The notes: a model not told the origin generated them from the letters alone. DNA of 64,000 bases from Eubacterium sp. An11 (GCF_002161065.1 NZ_NFLV01000013.1:20192-84191); one strand, 5' to 3'. Counted from the first letter of the stretch, positions 1-9,287 are shown. Program-made: numbers and translations.

Positions 1-99
1 ATATTTCGGCTTCTTGCCGTCGTTGACATTAACGGGATGTTCCTCCCAGTTTTTACGCCATTTCTGCTCAATGGCTCTATGGTTATAAGGTGTTGCCAT
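1..99 (-). CDS. leuS: Leucyl-tRNA synthetase, N-terminal fragment (runs off the window)
   Basis: Only the first 33 codons are present. The reverse strand reads MATPYNHRAIEQKW and continues to NVNDGKKPKY, which I recognise as the conserved start of clostridial LeuRS, just before the HIGH-motif segment. LeuRS charges tRNA-Leu in the cytoplasm. The ATG complement is at 97-99, and a GCAGGAGG ribosome binding site lies 8-10 nt upstream of it (around 106-114). No T-box leader can be judged from the short gap to the next gene. The identification rests on N-terminal similarity alone. Confidence 0.85.
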   Translation of the reverse strand, partial: MATPYNHRAIEQKWRKNWEEHPVNVNDGKKPKY

Positions 100-167
100 T
101 CTTCTTTCCTCCTGCATCACTATTTGTCATTCTGTTTTGTCATTCTTTACTGATTTTATCTCATTTC

Positions 168-1007
168 TTATTCTGCCGCCAGTACATTTTTCTTTACGGT
201 AAATGTAACTTTCAAAGACTTTGTCAGTAGTGTCTTTGGATCAGTGACCGTATAGGTCACTTTATATTTGCCCGGCTTTGCTGTGTCGACCTTTCCCCTG
301 ACCTTTACATTCTCCAGCAGATCCGCCGTCGATGTGGTCCGGGATGTCACTTTGATCAGCTTCTTCAAAAACTTTTTGCTGGCTTTGCTCCCGTAAGCGA
401 GCTTCGTGGAAGCGGACTTCTTAAGCTTAAGCTTCGGATAATACGGGTTCGCCGGATCCGGATCCGTCGGGTCCCATCCCGTCCTGCTGGCCGTGGAAAT
501 CTTCAGCTTCTTTCTGTCCGGTTTCTGCAGCTTCCTGGTATCGCCGATCACCACTTTGGTTCCCACACCGCAGTTATCATACAGCCACTTGGCATCAACC
601 ACCGCCAGACGGATACAACCGTCGGACGCCTGAGTCCCCAGCTTATTGTATTCCTTTGTTTCCAGCTGATTCTTGCTGGTCCTGTAATACGGCACTGAGT
701 GGAACAGATACGGTCCGTGTATCCTCATACAATACTGTCCGTATACGCCGCCGTAAAGCGCGTGCCAGCGCATCTTGCTCACCGTGGTATAAGTTCCCCG
801 TATAGTGGAATAATTTCTTCCTGTGGAACAGTACATGGCCCGCACCACTTTGCCGCTCTTTGCATCGACCACATTGACAATGTTGGTCTTCCGGTTGACG
901 TAAATTGTATACCGGCTGGCCGCCTCCGCGTCCATCCCGTGTCCGTACACAAACGCCGCCGCAAACAACAGCAGCACCGCCGCCATGACAGATCGTCGTA
1001 TTTTCAT
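168..1007 (-). CDS. Secreted L,D-transpeptidase (YkuD fold) with C-terminal beta domain
   Basis: 279 residues. An N-terminal signal peptide (MKIRRS followed by a hydrophobic run to about residue 30) is followed by a YkuD-type catalytic domain. The active-site segment reads SDGCIRL with the nucleophile near Cys131, and upstream histidines occur in RIHGP and FHSV. Such enzymes form 3-3 peptidoglycan cross-links or attach proteins to the wall, outside the membrane. Residues from about 180 on form a Lys/Thr/Val-rich module resembling bacterial Ig-like domains (GKYKVTYTVTD). I chose ATG 1005-1007 because GGGAGAG precedes it and the signal peptide begins there; a frame extension to 1055 lacks a ribosome binding site. 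The gene is transcribed toward leuS. Confidence 0.85.
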   Translation of the reverse strand: MKIRRSVMAAVLLLFAAAFVYGHGMDAEAASRYTIYVNRKTNIVNVVDAKSGKVVRAMYCSTGRNYSTIRGTYTTVSKMRWHALYGGVYGQYCMRIHGPYLFHSVPYYRTSKNQLETKEYNKLGTQASDGCIRLAVVDAKWLYDNCGVGTKVVIGDTRKLQKPDRKKLKISTASRTGWDPTDPDPANPYYPKLKLKKSASTKLAYGSKASKKFLKKLIKVTSRTTSTADLLENVKVRGKVDTAKPGKYKVTYTVTDPKTLLTKSLKVTFTVKKNVLAAE

Positions 1008-1418
1008 GAATCTCTCCCTTTCCTTCTGCCGCGCCGCCGCGGCTCTGACTCTCAATATTCCGCGGATATTCTTCCTGCGGCATATTGCTCAACACATTTT
1101 CTGAATAATATGACTCTGTGCAGCAGCACATTTCTTCCCGACAGAAGATTTGCCAAATGGGAAATGAGACACTACACCAGGTATTATTATATAATTTTTC
1201 TCCCGTTTGTAAAGAAAAAGTTGTTGAAAAAGTGCCTGTAAACCCTCAAAAAACCTCATTTATTGCCCTCTTCTTCAAAATGTGATATAGTAAACGGGAC
1301 AAATCGAACATTTTTATTTTAAAAAAATCCAAAGGGGCTGACGCGGCGTTTCATCCGCCTGTTTCCCCGGCGGAATTTTTAAAGTAAAAATGAATGCAAT
1401 GAACGAGGAGGCGTAATC
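1008..1418. other. Intergenic region between divergent genes
   Basis: 411 bp without a supported gene. It separates the leftward L,D-transpeptidase from the rightward VOC gene. The right half is AT-rich and holds a promoter-like pair at 1263-1291. The rest shows only weak short dyads. Confidence 0.6.
1263..1291 (+). promoter_or_regulatory. Candidate sigma-A promoter of the VOC gene
   Basis: TTGCCC at 1263-1268 and TATAGT at 1286-1291 are separated by 17 nt, and the pair is followed by an AT-rich leader of about 120 nt. The -35 is imperfect (TTG retained). Confidence 0.45.
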
Positions 1419-1784
1419 ATGATTGAATTTAACCATTTTAACTTTAACGTTCTGGATCTGGAAAAAAGCATCGCATTTTATAAGGAAGCACTTGATCTTT
1501 CCGTTGTCCGCGAAAAGAACGCATCGGACGGCAGCTACAAGATCGTTTATCTGGGAGACGGACGTACCGGATTCTCTCTGGAACTCACCTGGATGCGCGA
1601 CCGCAAAGAACCTTATGACCTGGGAGACGAGGAGTTCCACCTGGCTTTCAAAACCGACGAATACGATGCCTTCCACAAGAGACATGAAGAAATGGGCTGC
1701 ATCTGTTTTGAAAATCCTTCCATGGGTATTTATTTTATCAATGACCCGGATGGATACTGGATTGAGATCGTTCCGGTGAGATAG
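1419..1784 (+). CDS. VOC/glyoxalase I-like metalloprotein
   Basis: 121 residues, the usual size of a single-chain lactoylglutathione lyase-like protein with two beta-alpha-beta-beta-beta units. Likely metal ligands are visible in register: His near the start (FNHFNFNV), Glu in FSLELTW, His in EFHLAF and Glu in YWIEIV near the C-terminus. This is the glyoxalase I pattern. Clostridia often lack glutathione, so the physiological substrate is uncertain. Methylglyoxal synthase is encoded in the same window (57960-58430), which makes methylglyoxal detoxification a reasonable but unproven role. ATG 1419 follows GAGGAGG by about 8 nt. Confidence 0.75.
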   Translation: MIEFNHFNFNVLDLEKSIAFYKEALDLSVVREKNASDGSYKIVYLGDGRTGFSLELTWMRDRKEPYDLGDEEFHLAFKTDEYDAFHKRHEEMGCICFENPSMGIYFINDPDGYWIEIVPVR

Positions 1785-1820
1785 GGGTTTCCCCGGACAA
1801 TTCTCTTAAAAGGAATTTTT

Positions 1821-4535
1821 ATGCGTTACAATAAATCATCCATACAAAAGAGAAGAAAGCAGCTCCATTCCAGGAAAAAGAGAATCCACAGTTCTCTTTC
1901 CATTGTGATATTTAAAGTCTTTCTGCTGCTGCTCCTGGTGATCATCGCCGGAGGCGGCGGATTGATTTTCGGCTCCGTGCAGGGAATCATCGAGACGACT
2001 CCCACTGACTACAATCTGAAGCCGAAGTATTCAGCAACGATCATTTACGATGACAGCGGACAGCAGGTGGAATTTCTAAGCGACTATTCTTCCAACCGTA
2101 TCATCGTCAACTATGACCAGATTCCTGCCAACCTGAGAAATGCATTTATCGCCATTGAGGACGAACGGTTCTATGAGCATAACGGTGTGGATTTAAAAGG
2201 CGTGATCCGCGCCGGTATCACTGCCATCCAGAATGGGGGCGCCACCCAGGGCGCCAGCACCATCACACAGCAGCTCATCAAGAATAATGTATTTGAGATC
2301 GGCGGCGAGACGAATTTTCTCGCGAAGGTCAAACGGAAGATCCAGGAACAATATCTGGCCATCCAGGTAGAGAAAACCACTTCCAAGAAAGAAATTCTCA
2401 CCGATTACCTGAATACCATCAATCTGGGCAAGGGAACCCTGGGCGTGGAGTCCGCTGCCAACTATTATTTTGATAAATCGGTTGACCAGCTCACTTTGTC
2501 GGAATGTGCCGTGCTGGCAAGCATCACAAAGAATCCCACCCGGCTGAATCCCATCGATCACCCGGAGGATAACAAAGAACGGCGGGATATTGTTCTCAAG
2601 AAAATGTACGAGCTCAATTACATTTCCAGTGAAGAATATGAGACAGCTCTCTCTGACGATGTATATTCCCGTATTTCCAAAACTCAGGCCAGCTCCCGGC
2701 AGTCGGTGTACTCTTACTTCACCGATGCGCTGATCACGCAGATCGTAGAGGACCTGCAAAACGAATACGGATATACCCAGTCCCAGGCCTATAACCTGGT
2801 ATACCGGGGCGGACTTCGGATCCATTCCACCCAGTCCACCCAGATGCAGGATATTGCGGACACCGTCATCAATGACAAGAGTAATTATCCGGTGAACACC
2901 GATTACTCTCTGGAATATGACCTGCATGTCACTCTGGAAAACGGTGATACCGTCACATACACAGAGCGGGATATCCGGGATTATTTCCGCAATGCCGGCG
3001 ATACTGATTACCGGACCATATATCCTACCAAAAAGGCCATGAAGAAGGCGATCCGGACTTTCAAGAAGAACACCCTGTCTGATACTGACGAGATTCTTTC
3101 GGAAACCATCCGCTTTGCCCTGGAACCGCAGATTTCCTACTCGCTCATCGACCAGGCCACCGGCCAGGTGAAGGTTCTGGTGGGCGGACGCGGAGAAAAG
3201 AAAGACGATCTGGCTTTAAACCGTGCCACCGCGTTTACCAGACAGCCAGGTTCCACCTTCAAGATTCTGTCCACGTACGCCCCGGCTCTCGATACCGGCG
3301 GCATGACTCTGGCCACCGTTTTCGACGATGCGCCGTACACTTACGAAAACGGCGACGAAGTGACCAACTATAATCCGGATGAATACCGGGGACTCATCAC
3401 CATCCGGGACGCCATCATTGACTCCAACAATATCGTGGCGGTAAAAGCGCTGACTCAGCTTACGCCGCAGGTGGGCTATGATTTCCTTCTGAAACTGGGA
3501 TTCACCACCCTGGTCAATAACCGGCAGACCGCCAGCGGCGGCACGGAAACGGATGTAAACCAGGCGCTTTCTCTGGGCGGTATCACAGACGGTGTCACCA
3601 ACGTGGAACTGACCGCCGCCTATGCGGCCATCGCCAACCACGGATATTATAATACACCGATTCTTTATACCAGCGTGGAGGACAGCCACGGCAACGTTCT
3701 CCTTCAGCATGAGTCTTCCCCAAAACAGGTGATGAAGGAAACCACCGCCTGGCTGCTGACCGATGCCATGAAGGATGTGGTCTCCGAGGGAAGCGGCGTG
3801 GAGGCCCAGCTTTCCTCCGACATGGCTGTTGCCGGCAAGACAGGAACCACTTCCAATAACTTTGATTTCTGGTTCTGCGGTTACACACCGTACTACACGG
3901 CGTCCATATGGACCGGCTATGATTATAATACCTCTTTCGAAAACGAGGACGATTATCATAAAGTTATCTGGGCAAAGATCATGGATCAGATCATTGACGC
4001 GCAGCAGCAGCAAATCCGCGATTTCGACGCCTGTGAAGGTATTCGCACAGCTACCATCTGCGCCAAATCCGGAAAGCTTCCTGTCAGCGGCGTCTGCTCA
4101 CAGGATCCGGAGAAAAACATGGAACGTATTGAATATTTTGAAGCGGGAACAGAACCGAAAGAAAGCTGCAGCAGCCACATCGTGGTCACCTTCTGTTCTG
4201 AATCCAACCGGGTAGCCAGACGTTTCTGTCCGGATGATCTTCTGTATCAGAGAGTCTTCCGCATCCGGCCGGATGGCTCCAGCGGAGTGACGGAAGATAC
4301 CCCGTACTGCCTGAACTTCAATATTGATTCTTATAAATGCAATATTCACACCAGACAATGGTATGAAGAACAGGAACGGCTTCGGCAGCAGCAGGAACAG
4401 CTGGCTCCGGCCGCTCCCGGAAGCACTGAGTCCGAGGAGGTCCTGGAGAGCGCCTCCGGAGACTCTTCCTCTTCCGGACAGAGTCCTCCGGGACTTGACG
4501 ACATCGCCAATTCCATACTGGATATGTTCCGTTAA
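1821..4535 (+). CDS. Class A penicillin-binding protein (PBP1a type)
   Basis: 904 residues, a bifunctional peptidoglycan synthase. A basic cytoplasmic tail is followed by one membrane helix (residues about 28-52), then a GT51 glycosyltransferase domain with EDERFYEHNGVD (about residue 113) and GASTITQQLIKN. The transpeptidase domain has the SxxK motif in PGSTFK (about 478), SNN in DSNNIVAV and KTGT in AGKTGTTSNN (about 673). The C-terminus is Cys-containing and then low-complexity Gln/Ser/Glu-rich. The domain order and length match PBP1a of Clostridia. AAAGGA precedes the ATG, and the gene is separated by only 36 nt from the VOC gene, so the two may share a transcript. A strong terminator follows. 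Confidence 0.93.
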   Translation: MRYNKSSIQKRRKQLHSRKKRIHSSLSIVIFKVFLLLLLVIIAGGGGLIFGSVQGIIETTPTDYNLKPKYSATIIYDDSGQQVEFLSDYSSNRIIVNYDQIPANLRNAFIAIEDERFYEHNGVDLKGVIRAGITAIQNGGATQGASTITQQLIKNNVFEIGGETNFLAKVKRKIQEQYLAIQVEKTTSKKEILTDYLNTINLGKGTLGVESAANYYFDKSVDQLTLSECAVLASITKNPTRLNPIDHPEDNKERRDIVLKKMYELNYISSEEYETALSDDVYSRISKTQASSRQSVYSYFTDALITQIVEDLQNEYGYTQSQAYNLVYRGGLRIHSTQSTQMQDIADTVINDKSNYPVNTDYSLEYDLHVTLENGDTVTYTERDIRDYFRNAGDTDYRTIYPTKKAMKKAIRTFKKNTLSDTDEILSETIRFALEPQISYSLIDQATGQVKVLVGGRGEKKDDLALNRATAFTRQPGSTFKILSTYAPALDTGGMTLATVFDDAPYTYENGDEVTNYNPDEYRGLITIRDAIIDSNNIVAVKALTQLTPQVGYDFLLKLGFTTLVNNRQTASGGTETDVNQALSLGGITDGVTNVELTAAYAAIANHGYYNTPILYTSVEDSHGNVLLQHESSPKQVMKETTAWLLTDAMKDVVSEGSGVEAQLSSDMAVAGKTGTTSNNFDFWFCGYTPYYTASIWTGYDYNTSFENEDDYHKVIWAKIMDQIIDAQQQQIRDFDACEGIRTATICAKSGKLPVSGVCSQDPEKNMERIEYFEAGTEPKESCSSHIVVTFCSESNRVARRFCPDDLLYQRVFRIRPDGSSGVTEDTPYCLNFNIDSYKCNIHTRQWYEEQERLRQQQEQLAPAAPGSTESEEVLESASGDSSSSGQSPPGLDDIANSILDMFR

Positions 4536-4550
4536 TTTCAGATATGTAAA

Positions 4551-4616
4551 ACAGGCTTCCTTTCGGAAAACAGAACACAGCACATGTGTCTGCCCGGAAG
4601 GAAGCCTGTTTTTTTG
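4551..4616 (+). terminator. Rho-independent terminator after the PBP gene
   Basis: The arms ACAGGCTTCCTTTC and GGAAGGAAGCCTGT enclose a loop of about 30 nt that includes a small inner dyad, and are followed by a run of seven T. The next gene, spoVAE, ends at 4623 on the other strand, so the structure may serve both directions. Confidence 0.8.
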
Positions 4617-4622
4617 TCTCTT

Positions 4623-4979
4623 TTACTTTTTCATTTTCGGCTTGAAAATCAGCGAAGCCAGATAGGAAAATACCAAAGCGGCGCTGGTTCCCGCTGCCGC
4701 CGCCTTAAATCCGCCCTTGAACAGTCCGATGAAGCCCTCATCGTTGACTGCCTCCATCACGCCTTTGGAAAGATTATATCCAAAGCCGGACAGCGGCACG
4801 CTGGCCCCGCACCCGGCCCACTGCTGAAGGGGCTCATAGATTCCGACGGCTCCCAGAATCACTCCGGCGATCACCAGCAGCACCAGGACCCTTCCCGGCA
4901 TCAGTTTCGTATGATCCAAAAAAATCTGCACCAGCATACAGATCAGTCCTCCCACAATAAATGCTTTCAGATAAACCAT
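4623..4979 (-). CDS. spoVAE: Stage V sporulation protein AE
   Basis: 118 residues and very hydrophobic, with three to four membrane helices. It carries the SpoVAE signature region EPLQQWAGCGASVPLSGFG. SpoVA proteins form the channel that moves Ca2+-dipicolinic acid into the forespore and out at germination. It lies 20 nt downstream of spoVAD on the same strand and is presumably co-transcribed. GGGAGAT precedes the ATG. In Bacillus subtilis spoVAC, spoVAD and spoVAE are adjacent; here spoVAC is at 16.0-16.5 kb. Confidence 0.9.
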   Translation of the reverse strand: MVYLKAFIVGGLICMLVQIFLDHTKLMPGRVLVLLVIAGVILGAVGIYEPLQQWAGCGASVPLSGFGYNLSKGVMEAVNDEGFIGLFKGGFKAAAAGTSAALVFSYLASLIFKPKMKK

Positions 4980-4999
4980 GTCATATCTCCCTTCATATT

Positions 5000-6025
5000 T
5001 TATACATGTTCCAGCCAGACCCCGTGAGCAATTGACGGAATCGTCCTTCCCTCATTGGAAGATACCTGCGACAGCAGCGCTCCCGTCGGCACAAACAGCA
5101 CCCTGTTCCATTCCCCGGAAAACAGCTTCGGAAGGATCATGCCGGACAGGACCACTGCGGAACAGGCACAGCCGGAACCGCCGGCATGGGTATCCTGCTG
5201 TTCTTCATCATAAATCTGCATACCGCAGTCCATATGATTGGCCGTAATATCCATTCCGTTTTCCCCCAGAAGAGAAAACAGAAGTTTCTGTCCCACAGCT
5301 CCCAGATCTCCGGTGACAATATGATCAAAATCCGAAACCTTCATCTGAAAATCTTCCAGACTCTGATAAATGGTATCGGCGGCCGCCGGAGCCATACACG
5401 CTCCCATATTAAAAGGGTCCTGCACTCCGTAGTCTTTGATTTTTCCCGTGGTGATGCCGCGGATGACAACGCCGCCCTGTCCCGGCTGACCGGCTGCATT
5501 TCCCAGCAAAAAGGCTCCGGCTCCCGTCACCGTCCACGTGGCGCTGTAGGGGCGCTGATTTCCATATCCCAACGGGAACCGGAACTCTTTCTCTGCGCTG
5601 GCAAAATGGCTGGAACAGGCCGCCAGCGCCAGATCGGCAAAACCGCCGTTGACTGCCATGGCCGCCATGGACAGAGTCACACCAGCGCTGGAGCAGGCGC
5701 CGTACACCCCGTAATAGGGAATGTTCAGCTGCTTGATTCCAAATGAAGATGCGATCAGCTGTCCCAGCAGGTCTCCGCTGAAAGCCATCCGCACATCCTC
5801 CTTCTTCCTTCCGGCCTTTTTTAAGGCAATCTCGCAGGCAGACCTGATAAACTGGCTTTCGCTCTCCTCCCAGTTATCCTGCCCGAACAGAGGATCCTCC
5901 ACAATGAGATCTATGTTTTTTCCCAGCGGTCCTTCTCCCTCCTTACTGCCTCCCGTACAGGCATGACTGATAATCCTGACCGGTTCGCGAAAACGCACAC
6001 TCTGTTTTCCTGCCATCTGATTCAT
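5000..6025 (-). CDS. spoVAD: Stage V sporulation protein AD
   Basis: 341 residues with a thiolase-like fold, as in known SpoVAD, including a Cys in the YGACSSAGVTLSMA segment and the C-terminal HAGGSGCACSA segment. SpoVAD is the dipicolinic-acid-binding peripheral component of the SpoVA channel in the forespore inner membrane. I placed the start at ATG 6023-6025 (MNQMAGKQ), which has AAAGGTGG 9 nt upstream; the frame extends to 6103 without a better ribosome binding site. A sigma-G-like promoter lies just upstream. Confidence 0.92.
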   Translation of the reverse strand: MNQMAGKQSVRFREPVRIISHACTGGSKEGEGPLGKNIDLIVEDPLFGQDNWEESESQFIRSACEIALKKAGRKKEDVRMAFSGDLLGQLIASSFGIKQLNIPYYGVYGACSSAGVTLSMAAMAVNGGFADLALAACSSHFASAEKEFRFPLGYGNQRPYSATWTVTGAGAFLLGNAAGQPGQGGVVIRGITTGKIKDYGVQDPFNMGACMAPAAADTIYQSLEDFQMKVSDFDHIVTGDLGAVGQKLLFSLLGENGMDITANHMDCGMQIYDEEQQDTHAGGSGCACSAVVLSGMILPKLFSGEWNRVLFVPTGALLSQVSSNEGRTIPSIAHGVWLEHV

Positions 6026-6063
6026 GGACACTACCACCTTTCTCTTTTTTATCTGCTGAAAGA

Positions 6064-6093
6064 TAGCATTTACATTTTTTCGCAGAAATATGC
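6064..6093 (-). promoter_or_regulatory. Candidate forespore (sigma-G type) promoter for spoVAD-spoVAE
   Basis: On the minus strand, GCATA (6089-6093) and AATGCTA (6064-6070) are separated by 18 nt, 38 nt upstream of the spoVAD start. The -35 fits the Bacillus sigma-G pattern GHATR. The -10 matches five of seven positions of CATWHTA. This is an inference from a short motif, supported by the forespore role of the genes. Confidence 0.4.
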
Positions 6094-6285
6094 CTGGCAG
6101 CAATCAGATGACAGTAAAAAGAATCTCACAGGCGCCATATCTGCATTGCCAGGCGCAGTGCGATCCTTGCGGAGCGTTTTTTATTTCATAGGAATGCAAT
6201 TTCCTATAAAAAAATCCCCTGCCACATGTTTCCATATGACAGAGGATACTGATACCATATATAATTTTTAATATGATTCTTGTTT

Positions 6286-8904
6286 TTATTTTCTTCTGGC
6301 GTCGAGAATCACTTTCACGATCTGGATGATCAGAGTCGGGGCGAAAGCGAACAGAACGATCATACCCAGCTGTACGCCGGTCAGTGCCACAGTCTCAAAG
6401 AGACGTTCCATAACCGGAACCAGAAGAACGATGGCCAGAAGAACCACGCCGGCGAAGAATGCCGCGATGGTCCACTTGTTCGAAGTCAGACCCAGCTTGA
6501 AGATGGACGCCTTGCCGCGGCAGTTAAAGCCGTGGAACAGACGCGCCAGTGTCAGTGTGGCAAATGCCATGGTGACCGCAGTCTGCGTGGATGTTGATAA
6601 TCCGAAATAGAATGCGGACATGGTTGCGATACCGATCAGCAGGCCGTAATATCCAAGCTTCAGCAGGAAATCTTTGGTGAGGATTCCTTCGTTCGGATCA
6701 CGAGGCGGTTCTTTAAGAAGGCTCTCATCCACTGGCTCCATACCGATGGCCAGTGCCGGCAGGGAGTCGGTCAGCAGGTTGATAAACAGCAGCTGCACCG
6801 GTGCCAGAGGAGTCGGCAGCCCCATCAGGGAGCAGTACAATACCACCAGGATACCCGCCATATTACCGGAAAGCAGGAACTGAATGGCATTCCGGATGTT
6901 CCGGTATACGTTTCTTCCGAAAGATACTGCTTTAATGATTGTCGCAAAGTTATCATCGGCAAGAATCATAGCCGCCGCGTCTTTGGATACCTCCGTTCCG
7001 GTGATACCCATGGCAACACCGATATCCGCCTTCTTGAGAGCCGGAGCATCGTTGACACCGTCACCGGTCATGGCAGTGATTCTGCCCTTTCTCTGCCATG
7101 CGTCCACGATACGGATCTTGTTCTCCGGTGAAACACGGGCATAGACAGATACTTTCTCTAAAACATTATCAAGTTCTTCATCGGACATGGCATCAACTTC
7201 CTGTCCGGTCAGAGCCACATCTCCGTCGTGGAAAATACCGATCTGGCGGGCGATGGCCGCTGCGGTCACCTTATGGTCACCGGTGATCATCACTGTCTTA
7301 ATGCCGGCGCTGGCTGCGTCTGCCACCGCTTTTTTGGACTCTTCTCTCGGCGGGTCCATCATGGCTGTAAGACCGATGAATGTGAAATCATTCTCATCAT
7401 CCAGGGAGAGGGTATCGTCTTCCTCCACCTCTTTGATGGCAAAAGCCAGGACACGAAGACCATTTTCGGAAAATGCCTGATTCTGTCTGAGAATCTCTTC
7501 CCGGTCGTCCTCGGTCATTTCCCGGGTCTCTGTCTCGGTCATGATATAACGGGTTCTGTCCAGGAGCACATCGAGGGCTCCTTTGGTAAGGATGGTCGGA
7601 ACGCCGTGAATCCGGTATTTGGTACTCATCAGCTTCCGGTCAGAGTCAAATGGAATCTCTTCCATACGAGGCATCATGCTTCGGATATCTTCCTCCGTGA
7701 TGTGCGCATCATTGAGGCCGGCTCTTCTTGCCATGACAAGCAGGCTGTATTCCGTCGGATCACCGATCTCTTTTCCATCGTGGTTGGAAGAGTCGTTGTT
7801 GAGCACTGCTGTATAGAGGAAATACCGGTGCAGCGCCAGATGAAGGTCCATCTCCTCCGGCTTCATGCATCTGCCGCCGGTATATACGTCGGTAACGGTC
7901 ATTTTATTCTGTGTGAGAGTTCCTGTTTTATCTGAACAGATGACAGAAACGCTTCCCAGACTTTCCACTGCCTTTAATTCTTTCATGATGGCATTCTCCG
8001 CCGCCATCTTGCCGGTTCCCATGGCCTGTACGATGGTAACGATGGATCCCAGCGCCTCAGGAATGGCCGCAACAGCCAGCGCCACTGCAAACAGCAGGGA
8101 ATCCAGAATCGGCATATCTCTGTACATGCTCAGGAAAAAGACAATGACACAGATAACCATAATGACAGCCGCCAGCTTCTTGCTGAACTCATCCAGACTC
8201 ACCTGAAGCGGCGTCTTCTTTTCTTTGGTATCATTCATCAGGCCGGCGATCTTACCAATCTCCGTATTCATACCTGTTCCAGTGACCAGAACTTCCGCCC
8301 GGCCGTAAGTAACCAATGTTCCGGAATAAACCATATTCAGACGGTCTGCCAGCACTGCCTCTCCCTCGATATCCGCATCGGTCTTGTCAACACTGGCGGA
8401 TTCTCCGGTCAGAGCACTCTCATTGACCTGCAGAGAATAGCAGTTAAGGATTCTTCCGTCTGCCGCCGTCATATCTCCGGCTTCCAGAAGAAGAATATCT
8501 CCCGGCACCACCTGGGAAGAAGGAACCTCCGTGGTCTTTCCGTCACGCAATACTTTCGCATGAGGGGAAGAAAGCTGTTTTAAAGCCGCCAGAGACTTCT
8601 CCGCCTTCAGATACTGTACGGTTCCCAGTACGGCATTGAGGATCAGCACGGCAATGATAACAATGGTACTCTCCACATTTCCTGATATTAAGGAAATGAT
8701 CGCCGCAATGATCAAAATGATAACAAGGAAATCCGTAAACTGTTCCAGAAATACCTGATATCCTTTTTTTCTCGCCTGTTCTTCCAGAGCATTTTCTCCA
8801 TACTCCTGTAAGCGCCGCGCCGCCTCTTCCGAAGAAAGGCCGCCTGGCTGCGCCTGCATCTGCTTCAGTAATTCATCCTGATGCATCTGGTACGTTTCTT
8901 TCAT
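6286..8904 (-). CDS. P2-type cation-transporting ATPase (Ca2+/Mn2+ efflux candidate)
   Basis: 872 residues with all P-type ATPase landmarks: an N-terminal cation ATPase domain, the TGES loop (ALTGES), the phosphorylation site DKTGT (about residue 324), MTGDGVNDAPAL and a C-terminal membrane domain. The M4 ion-binding segment reads AIPEALGSIVT, resembling the AIPEAL variant of Listeria-type Ca2+-ATPases rather than AIPEGLPAVVT of SERCA. ATG 8902-8904 follows a perfect AGGAGG; an upstream extension to 9000 runs through the terminator hairpin and is rejected. The upstream riboswitch-like leader suggests control by Mn2+, so Mn2+ and/or Ca2+ export is the preferred role (inference). Confidence 0.9.
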   Translation of the reverse strand: MKETYQMHQDELLKQMQAQPGGLSSEEAARRLQEYGENALEEQARKKGYQVFLEQFTDFLVIILIIAAIISLISGNVESTIVIIAVLILNAVLGTVQYLKAEKSLAALKQLSSPHAKVLRDGKTTEVPSSQVVPGDILLLEAGDMTAADGRILNCYSLQVNESALTGESASVDKTDADIEGEAVLADRLNMVYSGTLVTYGRAEVLVTGTGMNTEIGKIAGLMNDTKEKKTPLQVSLDEFSKKLAAVIMVICVIVFFLSMYRDMPILDSLLFAVALAVAAIPEALGSIVTIVQAMGTGKMAAENAIMKELKAVESLGSVSVICSDKTGTLTQNKMTVTDVYTGGRCMKPEEMDLHLALHRYFLYTAVLNNDSSNHDGKEIGDPTEYSLLVMARRAGLNDAHITEEDIRSMMPRMEEIPFDSDRKLMSTKYRIHGVPTILTKGALDVLLDRTRYIMTETETREMTEDDREEILRQNQAFSENGLRVLAFAIKEVEEDDTLSLDDENDFTFIGLTAMMDPPREESKKAVADAASAGIKTVMITGDHKVTAAAIARQIGIFHDGDVALTGQEVDAMSDEELDNVLEKVSVYARVSPENKIRIVDAWQRKGRITAMTGDGVNDAPALKKADIGVAMGITGTEVSKDAAAMILADDNFATIIKAVSFGRNVYRNIRNAIQFLLSGNMAGILVVLYCSLMGLPTPLAPVQLLFINLLTDSLPALAIGMEPVDESLLKEPPRDPNEGILTKDFLLKLGYYGLLIGIATMSAFYFGLSTSTQTAVTMAFATLTLARLFHGFNCRGKASIFKLGLTSNKWTIAAFFAGVVLLAIVLLVPVMERLFETVALTGVQLGMIVLFAFAPTLIIQIVKVILDARRK

Positions 8905-8948
8905 CAGAAAACCTCCTAGTTTTGTTTTGCAATTTTCCTCCATAGAAC

Positions 8949-8990
8949 AAAAAAGACTTTTCGTGTATAACAAGTATACACAAAAAGTCT
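8949..8990 (-). terminator. Riboswitch expression platform: intrinsic terminator in the ATPase leader
   Basis: On the minus strand AGACTTTTTGTGTATA (8975-8990) and TATACACGAAAAGTCT (8954-8969) form a 16-bp stem with one mismatch around a 5-nt loop, followed by five to six T. It sits 45 nt before the start codon, in the leader. Its 5' arm contains CUUUUUG, which can instead close the P1 stem of the upstream aptamer, giving a ligand-ON transcription switch. Confidence 0.75.
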
Positions 8991-9096
8991 GATTCAACAT
9001 CGTAAATGCTGCATAGATTCCGGATTACTTCTGTAATCGTACTGACGAAACACTATGACATGTCCTGTCCCGGACATGCAACTACTCCCTTTTTGC
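8981..9096 (-). ncRNA. yybP-ykoY (Mn2+) riboswitch aptamer
   Basis: The minus strand shows, in order, GCAAAAAG (P1 5' strand), GGGAGTAG, a hairpin with arms GCATGTCC/GGACATGT, CGTCAGTAC, a hairpin GATTAC-AGAA-GTAATC, CGGA, a hairpin CAGCAT/ATGTTG, and CUUUUUG (P1 3' strand). GGGAGUAG and CGUCAGUAC followed by a small hairpin and CCGG are the hallmarks I know from the yybP-ykoY class, which senses Mn2+ and commonly precedes cation-exporting P-type ATPases. P1 closes with at least seven pairs and overlaps the terminator arm. The class assignment is by eye, not by covariance model. Confidence 0.75.
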
Positions 9097-9287
9097 TCTT
9101 TTCGGTCTATTGTGTTGTTTCATACCTTATTTTATTCAAAAAATCCCCGCTGTCAATAATTCTTTTCATTTTTTTCCTGTTTTTCGCCGCTTTTGTGGAA
9201 ATTGCCGGGAAATCCGGGGAAGATATTTCCGGCCATTCCCGGAAATATCCACCGGGACATCTGACAGATCCTAAACATACCCGCCTC

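Noticed and set aside
8905..9000. An N-terminal extension of the P-type ATPase to 9000
   Set aside because: It would run through the terminator hairpin of the leader and precede a perfect AGGAGG-ATG at 8904.
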